Source: Bursaphelenchus xylophilus
Lineage: Eukaryota > Nematoda > Chromadorea > Rhabditida > Aphelenchoididae
Assembly: GCA_904066235.2 (NCBI GenBank)
Contig: CAJFCV020000003.1
Span: 10,230,001 to 10,294,000 of the forward strand
Direction: 5' to 3'
DNA: 64,000 bases
Under the pieces are notes generated by a model. That model had not been told where the DNA came from and ran no database searches. It worked only from the letters and a program-made list of their open reading frames with translations. A program made the translations under genes and the position numbers. This document shows positions 1 to 10,634 of the stretch, piece after piece. How positions within the stretch are numbered: position 1 is the stretch's first letter; each line of letters starts with the position of its first letter.

Positions 1-115
1 NNNNNNNNNNNNNNNNNNNNNNNNNNNNNNNNNNNNNNNNNNNNNNNNNNNNNNNNNNNNNNNNNNNNNNNNNNNNNNNNNNNNNNNNNNNNNNNNNNNN
101 NNNNNNNNNNNNNNN
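1..115. other. assembly gap (N)
   Basis: Run of undetermined bases at the left edge of the window. Nothing can be said about its content. Confidence 0.99.
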
Positions 116-1130
116 GTTTCAAATGGTATATGTCACGTCGCTACACTCCGACATCTCTAATTCACTTTTTTTCGTAACTGGTGCCTGGTATAATATCAGA
201 TGGTTTGCTCTGCTACGAGCGCAATTTGACTCCAAAATAGGTGAAACCGGCGGCTTGACAAAAAAATTGTTAGTGTAATGTCATTGTAAAACTCAAACAA
301 ACATGAAAACGGAGAGTAAAGCCTCTCGAATCCATTGTAATCAATTTTTCCATCAATGTTGGTGGTCGCTCACCCGTTTGACCTTTTATTTAAACGTGAG
401 ATACAGTGTTACACTTTAAACTTGATTTTAAGTTTTTTCGTTGTAATCTGGACTTAAACGTTGTTTGTCAGGTCTTGCTGATTTTTGATGCACAGTTGTA
501 CTTGTTGATCCTTTCAAGATCGGAGTTTGTAATGGTGATTAGAAGATGGTTTACACTTTTATCAATACCTATATGTATTGATAGACGCTGTATAAGTCAG
601 AGAGGATATGTATTAGCCTATGTATTAATATCTAGCTTTGAAATTTTTCAAGTGTTATCGCGTCTAGGAGCGAAGTGTTCAATCGGTTTGCAACATAGTA
701 AATCCTCAATAATGCTGCTAGTGTAACTGGCGTATGACAATCAAAAGTTTTTTGTGGCCTTTTTAGTTAAACACGAAAAACAAGCTTCTCTATCACCGGT
801 CAATTCTTGTCTACAAACAAAAAAAATGGCCGCTAAGATCAACTAATTTTTTGATAAACATTTTGGTCGTGCGCTCGTCTCATCAGACGAAAAATGATAA
901 AACTGTTTTTATTCATTTTAAAAGGTGACTGCGGCTATATAGATTATTTCACATGTCTACGTTTTAATGGTTTATAGGCAAACTTGTTATTTTCCAGCGT
1001 GATTTTTGTTACACTTACAATTACCATAATCCTGTGAAGATGTCGTAATCTCGGTTAACCGTGATTCTACATTGATGAAGAAACAGCGCCATAGCTATAT
1101 TTAACAGGGGTGGAATGCTTAGATTTCGAC
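116..1130. other. intergenic, no gene supported
   Basis: AT-rich stretch with only short, composition-driven reading frames. The part from about 715 on is a diverged copy of a dispersed repeat (see that entry). I see no exon with plausible splice sites and no RNA gene. Confidence 0.6.
715..1085 (+). repeat. dispersed repeat, copy 1 (pairs with 12,100-12,520)
   Basis: Aligns by eye in direct orientation with about 12,100-12,520. Both copies share GTGTAACTGG near the start, then GCTAAGATC, TCAGACG..AAAATGAT, AACTGTTTTTAT and a later ATCTATGT/CATGTCTACGTTTT stretch, in the same order and at similar spacing. No terminal inverted repeats or coding capacity were seen. Most likely two old copies of one transposon family. 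Confidence 0.55.
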
Positions 1131-1223
1131 GAAACTGTGCAAATTTATATTTATATATTTATTTATTCCATAATAATAGAAACTTTATGAGAAAAAATTA
1201 CAAAATAAAATATGGAGAAATAA

Positions 1224-1631
1224 TACAACAGTGATTTACAATATTGTTTAAGAATAAAAATGGATAATCTAATAGATGATAAAATCGAAGAAAATAAAAA
1301 TATTGTAAAAGAAGCAGTAAAAGAATTTGAAGTTAAGAAAAAGTATGATTTGGAGAATATAAAAAAATGATTAGTAATTAAAGAGCACATTTTTAACAAT
1401 AGGAGTTTTATGGAGGAAGAATAAATTGATGAATTGAGAAAAGCGTCCTATAATTTAGAAGAAACGGAACATAAACAAGCAAGTATGAATCGGAAAGAAT
1501 TTGTAGACAATGTAAAGGATTATCTTGAAAACTACTCGAGCAACAATAAGAAAATAAATATAAAGATGTACAAAATCAGCAAGAGAGATAAGATTCAACA
1601 TACGAAGCCTAGCGTAAATTTTTGCTTTTGA
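1224..1631 (+). pseudogene. decayed AT-rich, lysine-rich reading frame
   Basis: One reading frame runs from 1224 to a TGA at 1629-1631, broken only by a TGA at 1368 and a TAA at 1422. The three segments (from ATG at 1260; from 1371; from 1425) are dense in Lys, Glu, Asn and Ile and keep a protein-like texture on both sides of each stop, for example DKIEENKNIVKEAVKEF and RKEFVDNVKDYLENY. Composition is much more AT-rich than the host exons in this window. The family is not recognised. It lies directly against the A-rich 3' tail of the minus-strand retrotransposon at about 1,636, so the retrotransposon may have landed in or beside it. Chance in AT-rich DNA is a real alternative, but a frame surviving across two stops with uniform character favours a dead gene. 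Confidence 0.4.
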
Positions 1632-1747
1632 CGGATCTTTTTTTATTTTTATTTGTTTATTTATTTAGTTATTTATTTATTTTTTTGAAGACATCGATCA
1701 AGTCAAATTGGCATAGCCGAATACAATTTCAATTTGTCTTTCCACAT

Positions 1748-3198
1748 TCATTTACTTTCCAATGTTCCGTTAGAAACCGTTGAAGACCCTGACTTACTTT
1801 CCAAAGCGGAAACGGTAGTTTTCAGGGCTTTTTCTGTGGGCTTAGAGTTGTAGAAACGGTTTATGAAGAACTTTTTCCTGCACGTTTTACGACATAATGG
1901 GACATATATGCGATAAGGTCTCCGAAGACTGCGATTTATTTCATAGCTAGGCATTAATTCAGCTGATATTATTGTTCTCCAATCCAGAATACTTTCAAAG
2001 AGAGCGATGTCTATTTGATTAAACCTAGACTTCAAGGTTTCCAGGCCGAGTTTAGACAGTCTCTTCATATAATTGGGGCAGGAATTGAAGCAGCGTTGGC
2101 ACGCAATTGAAGTAAAAATTTCTTGGACCTTTTCTATTTTTTTTATATTTTGATCTGTATAAGGACGATATAGAGGAAGAGTCTTTTCAATTATAGGGCG
2201 AATATGCGTTGTGTATATGTGAACTATGACATCCTTACTTTTAGATTGAGTTTTACGGAGGATACTATGCATTTCGGATATAGCTTTATCTACCACATAG
2301 TCGACGTGTTTGTCAAACGAGAGATTGGGGGTGAGACACAGACCTAGATCGCAAAAACAATCTGTTTTTTCAATTAAGCAATCCCCTATTTTATACTCAT
2401 TTCTGGGATTAGATTTACAGATGTGTAGAACTTGGCATTTATTATAAGCAATAGTCAGTCTATTATCATCACAGTAGTTTTCAAGTCTCTTTAAGGATCC
2501 TCTAAGCTTCGAACACAAGGCAGAAGGAGCAATTAGCTTAATCTTGTCCGCAAACATAAAAATTTCTACACCTTCTGCTTTGCAAGAAGACGGAAGGTCG
2601 TTCAGATAAAGAATGAACAATAAAGGGCCTATTATCCCGCCCTGAGGGACCCCAGAGTTAGTTGGCTGACGAGGAGATATAGAGTCATCAACCTTTACGG
2701 CGAAGGTGCGGTCGAACAGATAGGCTCGGATCCATGCTAGAAATGCGCCTTCAATCTCGAGAGAACACAATTTCGCCATCAGAAGGTTTCGATCGACCGA
2801 TTCAAAGGCGTTGGAAAATTCTACATAGACTACATCGTATCGTTTGTTTCTATCAAAATTTTCAAACAGAAGAGTAACACTCTCTATTAAATTTGTCGTT
2901 TCCGAACGCTTCGGAACAAAAGCATGCTGGCTTGACGAGAGCAGGCCCTTTCTTTGAATATAGGACAGCAGGTATTTGTGAACGATGAATTCCGATATCA
3001 TAGAACAAGTATTTAAGTGATACGTAGGGCGATAGTTGGATATGTCGTCCTTAGCACCCATTCCGTGCTGCGGTAATGTTTTTTTCCATAATGATGGAAG
3101 ACAGCCATTGTTAAAAGAGTAGTTGATTATTGTGGCCAATGGGGAAGACAGGTGGGCTTTAAGATGTGCGACAAAAATGAGTGGGATCGAATCGCAAG
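1748..3198 (-). pseudogene. LINE ORF, C-terminal part: reverse transcriptase with mutated active site
   Basis: Continuation of the LINE ORF beyond the palindrome; an ATG at 3139 opens 463 codons. Reverse transcriptase blocks are clear: NYRP, QHAFVPKRSET, VYVEFSNAFESVD (motif A), SGVPQGGIIGPLLFILYLND (motif B) and MFADKIKL (motif C). Two catalytic positions are abnormal. Motif A has Glu where DFSKAF-type elements carry Asp, and motif C reads FADK rather than F/Y-ADD. An Asp-to-Lys change in the catalytic pair should abolish polymerisation. The remaining ~260 residues resemble the thumb and C-terminal tail of Jockey/CR1 LINEs and end in a stop at 1748. Functional loss is inferred from known active-site chemistry. 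Confidence 0.85.
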
Positions 3199-3200
3199 TA

Positions 3201-3832
3201 CAGGGTCTTACAAAAAACGTGAAGGAAAGTGGAAGGCTATAACTTCCGGCGGAGGCGGCGCAGAGACTTCGTATTTGAAATGTGTATTTTTAAAAGACAT
3301 AAGTTTTTGTCTACGAAATAACAAGCTTTTAGAGTGCAAACTGAGGTCGCTACGACCTTCTGAAGTAGAGGCATCTCTACCCCGAAAACCAGGTTTTTTC
3401 GGTTGAAAATGATCGTGAAATTTCGGACTTTTTCGGTTGAAAAGCACCAAGAAATGTCGGATTTTTTGGGGGGTTTTGATATGGGTGATGTTGAAAAAGA
3501 GGAGGAAAGTGCCAACACGTGCAATTTTTTCGACGTTTTCTTAAAGACTATATCAAGAAACCCCCAAAAAATCCGACATTTCCTGGTGATTTTCAACCGA
3601 CAAAGTCCGAAATTTCTCGATCATTTTCAACCGAAAAAACCTGGTTTTCGGGGTAGAGATGCCTCTACTTCAGAAGGTCGTAGCGACCTCAGTTTGCACT
3701 ATAAAAGCTTGTTATTTCATAGACAAAAACTTATGTCTTTTAAAAATACACATTTCAAATACGAAGTCTCTGCGCCGCCTCCGCCGGAAGTTATGACCTT
3801 CCACTTTCCTTCACGTTTTTTGTAAGACCCTG
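3201..3832. mobile_element. palindromic TA-target MITE inserted in the LINE
   Basis: A 632-bp near-perfect palindrome starting CAGGGTCTTACAAAAAACG and ending with its complement. It is flanked by TA on both sides (3199-3200 and 3833-3834), the duplicated target of the Tc1/mariner group. The arms are more than 200 bp and the inverted symmetry continues almost to the centre near 3,517. It has no transposase. Because removing it restores the LINE frame, the insertion is younger than the LINE copy. The short reading frames in it are mirror images of each other and are not genes. Confidence 0.85.
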
Positions 3833-3834
3833 TA

Positions 3835-5879
3835 GTGTCGGATTTGAAAGGTGTTACAGACAGAACATCGAAAACATATTCGGGAGTTACTGCATTAATA
3901 CAAATTCGATTGGTGCGCCTTGGGACGTAAGCGAAACTTGCGGCACGATCATCATTATTATTACATTTTGTGGAGTAATAATCTGCGAACGCTTTAGCTT
4001 TTTGATCGCTTGTAGAGATGGGGTTTCCACTTAGGGTAGGAACTGCGTCACCGGCAATAACAGATGCATCGAAAATTTTCTTTTCATTTTCTTCCGACTG
4101 GGATTTCGCGTATTCAAGAAGCAATCCGTCGAGTTGTTCAGACGTGGAAATGCAATCCTGTTCAGCTGGGGGAAATTTACAGAACTCGGAGAAAATTTTT
4201 CCACGCTTATCAATCAGTTCAGATGTATCTTCGGAAGGCGACACTGGAACAAATTTTGCTATTACACTGAGTAGGAAAAGAGAGAAAGTCGCGTAGAGCC
4301 GATCAATATTTTCTTGAGGCGACAGCGACGGGTCAACGCGAAGCATACCATCCCAATCAGCTTTGGCCAAGACGCTCTCAATTTTCGGCCAGTCAGCCTC
4401 GTGAAAATTTCGATGAGAGTAGGAAACACTGTCTAACATTGAGGAAAACGGAAGCTTAAACTGCACAGACCTATGGTCACTGCCAACGTGAGAATCAGAA
4501 ACAACGACATCTTCCGGGAGATTGAAATCCGCCAATACCAGGTCAATGATATGTTCTTTTCGAGTCGATTTAAGTACTTTTTGGCCGAGGTTGAGGTTCT
4601 TCGCAAAGTTAACGAATTCACGCTCCTGAGCATGCTTCCAGGAGTGCTGAGACCAATCGATTGACGGAAAATTAAAGTCACCTAAAACGACAACTCTACG
4701 GCTATCAAAGCACAGGCCGTAAATTCTAGCGATCATTCGACGATTATATTCAGCTTTCAGCGACGGTGGACGATAGACCAAAATAACTCGCAAGTAAATG
4801 CTGTTATCGGGTGACAAGAGGTCGAAACAACTGAGATTATAGTGATTGTCTACATTCCTTACGTTCGATACGGGGATTCCGTTCTTTACGAATATGGCAC
4901 AACCGCCTCCCCTTTTCTTCTTACGATCGGCACGGTGGACCGTGTAATCAGAATTTAAAAGAATATAGTCGTCTTCGTCACTTTCTTTAAGCCACGTTTC
5001 AGTGACAAATATCATGTCGAACTTCTTGCCATGCAGAAGCTCTTTATGTTTATCTAATTTGCTCTTCAAGCTGCAGAAGTTTAAAAGTAGACAGTTGTAT
5101 TGGATTGTAGTTGTATGGGTTTTATTATAAGTTTTGGTATTAAAAATTTTTAGTATATTATTTTTCAAATTAAAATTAATTGAGCTGGAAGCAGTGAGCA
5201 AAAGTTCTTCTAATTTGTGCAAAGACAAAGTATAAAGGAAACGTACAAAATATTGGTGCCAGATCTCCTCGGCGATTGGCGTTGGTTTTTTCTTCGATTC
5301 CAGCGTTCCATTGCAAATTTCGTTTCCATGAATGCAGAAGTCCTTTTTTCCGTTGTCCTTCTTCAACTCATTGCAAATCCAGTGATTAATGCGTCTGATA
5401 GCAAATTGCATTTTGGTCTCCGCCTGAATGATGCGAATACCACCAAGCTTGTCCGAAGAATTTCTTGCTTTATCGACGATCCAGCAGGCCTTCCGATGCG
5501 TTCCCAGCCCGAGTAGAAGAGGTCGCGGGTCCGCATCGTCTCTTTTTCCCAACCGAACCAAAGAGACCACTTCAACTTTTTTACGGCATCTTATGGAGTC
5601 CAAACATTTGTTGATTGCAGCAAGGTCGTGAGCAGTTGCATCATCAGCATTGGAGTCAGACTCGGGTGCTGAGAACTCCGGGACACCCAAAAGCAAGACA
5701 GAGTTTTCGAATTTTTCTTCCGGATTAACTTCACGATGGGTAGGTGGATCGATAACAGATCCTTCATCAGCAGCAATTTTATTGGCAGCCATTTCGTCGC
5801 AGATAGAGAAAAGACCACGGACGCAAGATGTACGTTGTTCCTGTAATAATATATATATTGAGGGTTTTACTGCACGCAA
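3835..5879 (-). pseudogene. LINE ORF, N-terminal part: endonuclease domain
   Basis: Open from ATG 5879 up to the palindrome at 3,832. Residues 1-255 are an unrecognised leader. Residues about 258-475 are an exonuclease-endonuclease-phosphatase (APE-like) domain, which nicks target DNA for target-primed reverse transcription. Visible motifs in order are LNFCSL (Asn), VTETW (Glu, about 294), YRPPS (about 369), LGDFNFP (Asp and Asn, about 401-403) and GSDHRSV (Asp-His), so all the usual catalytic positions are present. The open frame continues about 40 codons into the palindromic insertion and stops there, so the present-day product would lack the reverse transcriptase. Classed as a pseudogene because of that break. 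Confidence 0.8.
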
Positions 5880-6085
5880 ATTTTGACGGCTCGCGACCGG
5901 AGATTAAATCGATAGCTGCCTGCATTTTTCGCATTAATCTCGAATCGATCTTTTTTGGCTGAAAAATCCGTTTTATTTGGGTGCGGCAATTTTTCGGCCG
6001 GATTTGAATTGGCTATAATTTTTTTAGTTTTTGGTCATATGTGAAAACTCTTTTTTTCCCTGAATCCATAGACAGCTAGACTTGG

Positions 6086-6140
6086 CTGCCGGGCCGGGCC
6101 AAAGCCAAATTGAAACGGGCCGGGCCGGCCCGGCAAAATT
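6086..6140. repeat. GC-rich GGGCCGGGC repeat, copy 1
   Basis: A GC island (CGGGCCGGGCC and GGGCCGGCCCGG) within very AT-rich DNA. Related GC-rich stretches with GGCATGGCT and GGGC..GGGCT(TT)CC words recur at 36,908-36,990, 40,797-40,865 and 41,003-41,075. No coding potential. Probably a fragment of a dispersed repeat. Confidence 0.5.
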
Positions 6141-6412
6141 AAAATTCTGAATTTCAAAGCGAAAAGTTGCATTGCCAATAAAATTAACCCAAAGCCAAGA
6201 ATGAGGTTTATATTTTTCTCACAGTAGCAATAATTTTATAAACATAAAGCACGGAAGTGCTCAAACATGGGTAATAATAAGTAATTTTACTAGTAAAATC
6301 TATTAAGTACTAATGTATATCAGCGTTTGTAGTAATTTTTTGAACAAACACTCAAAATAAACGTAACCGACATCCTTAGAAAGAATAAGCTCTAAGTTTC
6401 ATAGCTGACAAT

Positions 6413-6750
6413 GGATACCACTAGTGCGACTCTCAGATTTTCGTTAAATTTTGCACATATGCCGGGCATAGGCCACATATTAATTTCTGAAAGTTTCAGC
6501 CCGCGCCTGATTTCAGGGGCGGTCAAGATATTTAACGATATTTGCGGTCAGGAGGGTACATGAGTGGTCACACAGAAAAACATTTGGCTGTATCCTCGCC
6601 AGTTTTGTGCGGAAAGAGCTGATTTGGAAACAGTATTCGGCATGAACAAGCATGAAACTTTTTACGACAAAATTCGTGAAAAAGCCATAATTTTCACACA
6701 CACCGGAAAAGCCAAGAAAACGACCGAAAAGCCAATAACTATGAACTAGA
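6413..6750 (+). repeat. diverged copy of the GGGGAAGTACTCC element
   Basis: Follows the full-length copy at 6,774-7,222 in order (GTGCGACTCTCAGATTTTCG, then a TTTTGCACA..GCCGGG stretch, then GAAAGTTT..GC), but diverged and lacking the right end. An old truncated copy lying directly before an intact one. Confidence 0.55.
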
Positions 6751-6773
6751 CCCCTGTATATATAACATACTTA

Positions 6774-7222
6774 CAGGGGAAGTACTCCAAGTGCGACGCT
6801 TAGATTTTCTTTAAATTTTGCACACACGCCGGGTATGGACTAAACATCAATTCTTGAAAGTTTTAGCTCGCGCTTTGCGGGCGCCGCCGAGATATCGAAC
6901 GATTTTTGTCGCCGAGAGAGCACGCTAAACGTGGAGAGCGGTCAGAGAGAAAAGCGCTTTTTGGCCATAGCTTTGGCAGTTTTGTGCGGAAAAATTCGAT
7001 TTTTTGTAGAAACATTATCCTTTACGGTTGAAATATACTTGAAACTTTTCGTGCCGAAATTCGGCAAAAAGTCCTAAATTTTCGCCGACTTTCGTTCTAA
7101 AAATCTCGGTTGTTTCTGCAAAGCGCGAACTAGGATTCTCGCCTATATCTTAGAAAAAAATATTCTAAATTTGTGCCAAGTTTCATCAAAATCTGAGCGT
7201 CGCAATTGGAGTACTTCCCCTG
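6774..7222 (+). mobile_element. 449-bp MITE, CAGGGGAAGTACTCC family, with TTA duplication
   Basis: Begins CAGGGGAAGTACTCC and ends GGAGTACTTCCCCTG, with about 36 bp of terminal inverted repeat (left AGTGCGACGCT..AGATTTT; right AAAATCTGAGCGTCGCA). It is flanked by TTA on both sides (6771-6773, 7223-7225). The three-base duplication points to a PIF/Harbinger- or Tc5-like mover rather than Tc1/mariner. Non-coding. Other copies: 17,522-17,969 and 46,640-47,088 (full length), 21,012-21,432 (diverged), 35,930-36,083 and 33,424-33,500 (fragments). Confidence 0.85.
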
Positions 7223-7232
7223 TTAGTATTAA

Positions 7233-8350
7233 AACGCACTTCGCGAGTTGCTGAAGGCACAAATGGGGTCTGCCCTAGAAATTGACCTCCACTTTTTTTG
7301 TCTTAGCTGATGACATATAGGATTCTAAAAAACTTGGTGAACTTTTTTCGAAAAATTCGCCATCATGACCGAGATATGACGTATTTACTGAATTTCGTTT
7401 AATGTGATATATTGTGCAAATTTATTTCCGAGACATCTCAGAACTGTGTATATATACGTTATTGGCCATGCTGAACAACTTTGTAATTGACCCAAAGTTT
7501 GTCAGGTTACTGTAACACACCGTAACGCCCAAGCTCAATGGAAAAATCTCGATTTTCTCGATTTTTTCAATAATTTTCTCGGAATTTCTTTTCATTTTTG
7601 GAATCGGCATCAAATTCTGCATCGGATAGGCTATATGCGCATCTCCAGATAGGTGTACAAAAATGTCGTGGCGCAACCGGTAGTGGATCGGACTGCCATT
7701 CAAAAGGTCCCGGGTTCGAGTCCGGGTGGAAGCAAAAATGCTCAAACGCGCTGGAAATTGTCCCAAAACAGTTTTAATCTATTAGAACTGTGGTAAACAT
7801 AAATAATAATTAACATTTTCCCTAAAAAGGCTAAATTTTGGATTTTACGAAATTTTTGAAAGTCATGATTTTTGTGGGCCCAAATCTGCCGAAGAAATGA
7901 AAATTTTTTGTAAGCGATTTTTTTGTTTAGAAACAACGCATGGCACATAGAAAGAGTACTCCTCAAAGGATTTCGTTCCATTTTGCATAAAACACTGCTG
8001 ATTCCAAAGATAAAAGAAAAATCCGAGAAAATTATTGAAAAAATCGTGAAAATTGAGATTTTTTCATTGACCATGGGCGTTACGGGGTGTTACAGTAACC
8101 TGACAAACTTCGGGTCAATTACAAAGTTGTTCAGCATGGCCAATAACACAGTTCTGAGATGTTTCGAAAATAAATTAACACAATATATCACATTAAACAA
8201 AATTCAATAAATACGTCATTATCTCGGTCATGATGAAGAATTTTTCGAAAAAAATTCACCAAGTTCTTTAGCGTCCTATATGTCATCAGTTAAGACAAAA
8301 AAAATGGGGGTCAATTTCTAGGCGCCGTTCCACAGCTCCCGAAGTGCGTT
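7233..8350. mobile_element. palindromic element flanked by TTAA
   Basis: The left arm starts AACGCACTTCG immediately after TTAA (7229-7232); the right arm ends CGAAGTGCGTT immediately before TTAA (8351-8354). The arms pair over about 370 bp, for example around 7,500 and 8,100 (CAGGTTACTGTAACA versus TGTTACAGTAACCTG). A degenerate tRNA-like sequence lies in the spacer. TTAA is the known piggyBac target, but no transposase is present and the ends do not start with CCY as typical piggyBac ends do. The end sequence resembles the larger element at 57,590-59,671. Confidence 0.75.
7662..7738 (+). pseudogene. tRNA-like sequence inside a TTAA element (Trp-like?)
   Basis: A Pol III type 2 promoter pair is present: A box TGGCGCAACCGG (7669-7680) and a perfect B box GGTTCGAGTCC (7713-7723). 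The T arm can form CCCGG/CCGGG pairing only with an 8-nt loop, and the expected acceptor stem (GGAAGCA at the 3' end) has no partner 5' of the A box. A CCA sits roughly where a Trp anticodon would be, after GGACTG. I call it a tRNA-derived module rather than a working tRNA gene. No intron or terminator run was identified. Confidence 0.55.
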
Positions 8351-8361
8351 TTAAAACACGA

Positions 8362-10475
8362 TTTGTGAGTCACTGTATCAGCCGTGGACATTCAAAAAAA
8401 TTTATTTTGAGATTTTTGTTTTAAAATGTCCGGGGGCATCCTACTAACATATTACCTTAGAATTTTTGCCTAATTCTTCCGTTAACCTACTCTAATTTGC
8501 AATAGTATGATTTTACAGCAATCGGGTATTACGCAAAAAGTACACGTCGTAATTGGCTGAAATTGGTAGTATAATGGTTTTGGCACCTTTTCATTACAAT
8601 GCACATCAGATACAAACGGAATGCCAAGGATTTTTGGCATTTATTTTTTTAAAAATTTTTTATGGGCCTCGGGAAAATTGATAGTTTACAAGGTATGATT
8701 GCGGCATTCTTCCAAGATATGAACCAAATTAAAGAAAAGACATCTACCTATTTTTAAAAATTAATTTGGGGTCTGGCGACCTCATGGGAAGCCTACAAAA
8801 AGGTTGCAAAATTTGGAATTTTTGAAAACGCTGATTCGAATTTTGCCAATACGCAACTTATATTAAGAAATCTGATTTGGAGGAGTTATCAATAATGTTA
8901 TTTTCTTTCTATATGAAAAGTTTCGGCAGAATTGGTCTGCAAGTTTTGGAGATGATGGCGAAATACATGAAACTGGGTATATCAAAAAATTTTTTCGGTT
9001 TTGCAACGGCTAAGGCTGCTCACTGCATGGACACATTCATTATAGGGTATCTCAGTTTATAAAACCTTCTTTCAGAGTCCATAATGCCAAATTAAATGAC
9101 ATTTTGCCATCAATTTAGCATGAATAACATACGTCTTCACATGTTCATATTTGGGTTTGCTGCATCGGTAATATATGTTTTGAAAACGTAATAACATCCT
9201 TTCGTTGGCTACGTATTTCTTTTTAGATGGAAAAGAATCTCCACTATATGTTTTCATAACTTTACCATGTACAACATGACTAAAATAAGATTCAAAAAAG
9301 GGCTAGTAGTCGGGCTCAGACCTCGTTTGGACTTGTTAAGGTGATCTATACAACAACCTAGTTCCTCAATTTTTGAACTTTTTAGGGTAAAAACGGATGT
9401 TTGGAAACTAATTTGATCTTATAATCAATATCACTTTTTGTAAGAATGATTTGCAGCTTCAAAACCTTAAAAAATTTAGTGGTGAATATTGTCATGTATA
9501 ACATGCTGACGTTATGGCACACTGTGAAAACCGTCTTTTTTACCCGGTAATTGATAGATTAGATCTAAATGAGCATGATTGGTGAAGAAAACCCGCAATT
9601 CCTACAATCGCAATTGTTTTCAGTCCCAAAAACGCCTGTTTTAATCCCAAATTTTCAAATCGCATCAACTTTTTTTTGAATAGACGAATTTTGATAATAT
9701 TTTGGATATTTCCTATATGGACCAATGCTAATAGAACCTCCAAATCAGATTTCTCGATTTAAGTAAAAAAATTTTGTATCTGATGTGCAATGGATATCAA
9801 ATTTTGGCGGTTGGGTTACTGTAACATAGTGAAACCTTTGTTCGGCCGCACAAACTCGGCCATAAAAAAATTGTTTCTGAAAACCCACAGCCAATTTTTG
9901 GATATGTTAATAAGCATAAAATTTTGCTATAGAAGCTTTAAAAAAAGTGCAAAAGTCATAATACCATTTTTGTGGTAGAGTGGATTTTGGTCAAAATTTG
10001 TAATCTGAAGGTCCCGGGTTCGATTCCCACCGGACGAAAAATGTGACAGGCTGCATAGAACCTTACGAAATCGACCCAGATGGGTTTGTTATGCACATTT
10101 AAGCCATATAAGACCATATCCAAGGCGTTAAGGCAAATTTTAACATATTTTTTGAAGGTAGAATCAGTAAAATCATCGTTTCGGTTTTATTGGAATTTCC
10201 AACAAGCTTAGTTGCAGAAAACCGGTAAGACTAAAATGTATAGGGTTTTCGAGTATACTTAATTCAACAAAAGCGATTTTTCGGAACCAAGGATACAATA
10301 ACATAGAAATACAAAGGTTCGGCCGCTAAAAGTCGGACGTAAAATTTTTATTTTCAACGTCAAGCTGACACTTATTCGATTTTCGGAATCGCCGCAAAAT
10401 TTTGCTCTAGTAACAATCAAGAAACGATTTTTTTATATACGACACTTTTAACTGATTCAGTGACTCACAATGTCA
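8362..10475. mobile_element. large decayed inverted-repeat element
   Basis: Several inverted matches share one centre near 9,300-9,400: TTGTGAGTCACTG (about 8,368) with CAGTGACTCACAA (about 10,459); TGCACATCAGATACAAA (about 8,603) with its complement (about 9,775-9,790); AGAAATCTGATTTGGAGG (about 8,867) with its complement (about 9,740-9,757). The right half also holds a direct duplication about 480 bp apart (TTCGGCCGC..TCGG at about 9,842 and about 10,318), which explains its greater length. No coding frame of note. An old, rearranged palindromic transposon. Confidence 0.55.
9966..10036 (+). pseudogene. tRNA-like sequence inside an inverted-repeat element
   Basis: A box TGGTAGAGTGG (9973-9983) and perfect B box GGTTCGATTCC (10017-10027), 44 bp apart start to start, which is normal tRNA spacing. 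Neither the anticodon stem nor the acceptor stem pairs convincingly. The isotype cannot be told. It lies in the right half of the decayed element at 8,362-10,475. Confidence 0.5.
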
Positions 10476-10634
10476 GAAATTGAGTTTTAAACAAAATGGG
10501 GACGTCTGAGGATTCGTGGGAAAAAATAATTTTAACATCTGGATAAAAAATAAAAAAGTTAAAGCCAATTCAAAGCCAACCAAAAAATTGCCGCACCCTG
10601 TATAGAAATAACCGGCTTTTGACAAAAAAAAATA

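Larger units (their letters stand above)
1636..5880 (-). mobile_element. non-LTR retrotransposon (APE-type, Jockey/CR1-like), defective
   Basis: Minus-strand LINE with an apurinic-type endonuclease followed by a reverse transcriptase. Its 3' end is an AAATAAAT-type tail (plus strand 1,638-1,686 is the T-rich complement). The 632-bp palindrome at 3,201-3,832 splits the ORF. Reading straight from 3,835 to 3,198 and keeping one TA keeps the frame open, so the ORF was continuous before that insertion. The copy is nevertheless dead or nearly so, because reverse transcriptase motifs are altered (see the RT part). No separate ORF1 is seen; the region before the endonuclease is fused in frame to it. 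The 5' end was not defined precisely; the ORF begins near 5,879. Clade assignment rests on domain order only. Confidence 0.85.
5977..10606. mobile_element. composite region bounded by inverted GGGTGCGGCAATTTTT ends
   Basis: Left end at about 5,977-6,030 (GGGTGCGGCAATTTTT, then a stretch around GAATTGGCT) is repeated in inverted orientation at about 10,545-10,604, next to CCCTGTA. The similarity extends about 55 bp. CAGGGTGCGGCAA-type ends with TA targets are seen in mariner-like elements. Between the two ends lie at least three other inverted-repeat elements, so this is either one large element that served as a landing pad, or two independent copies facing each other. No transposase seen. Confidence 0.5.

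Noticed and set aside
7662..10036. Functional tRNA genes
   Set aside because: The Pol III boxes are good but acceptor, anticodon or T stems do not pair, so I record tRNA-like pseudogenes only.
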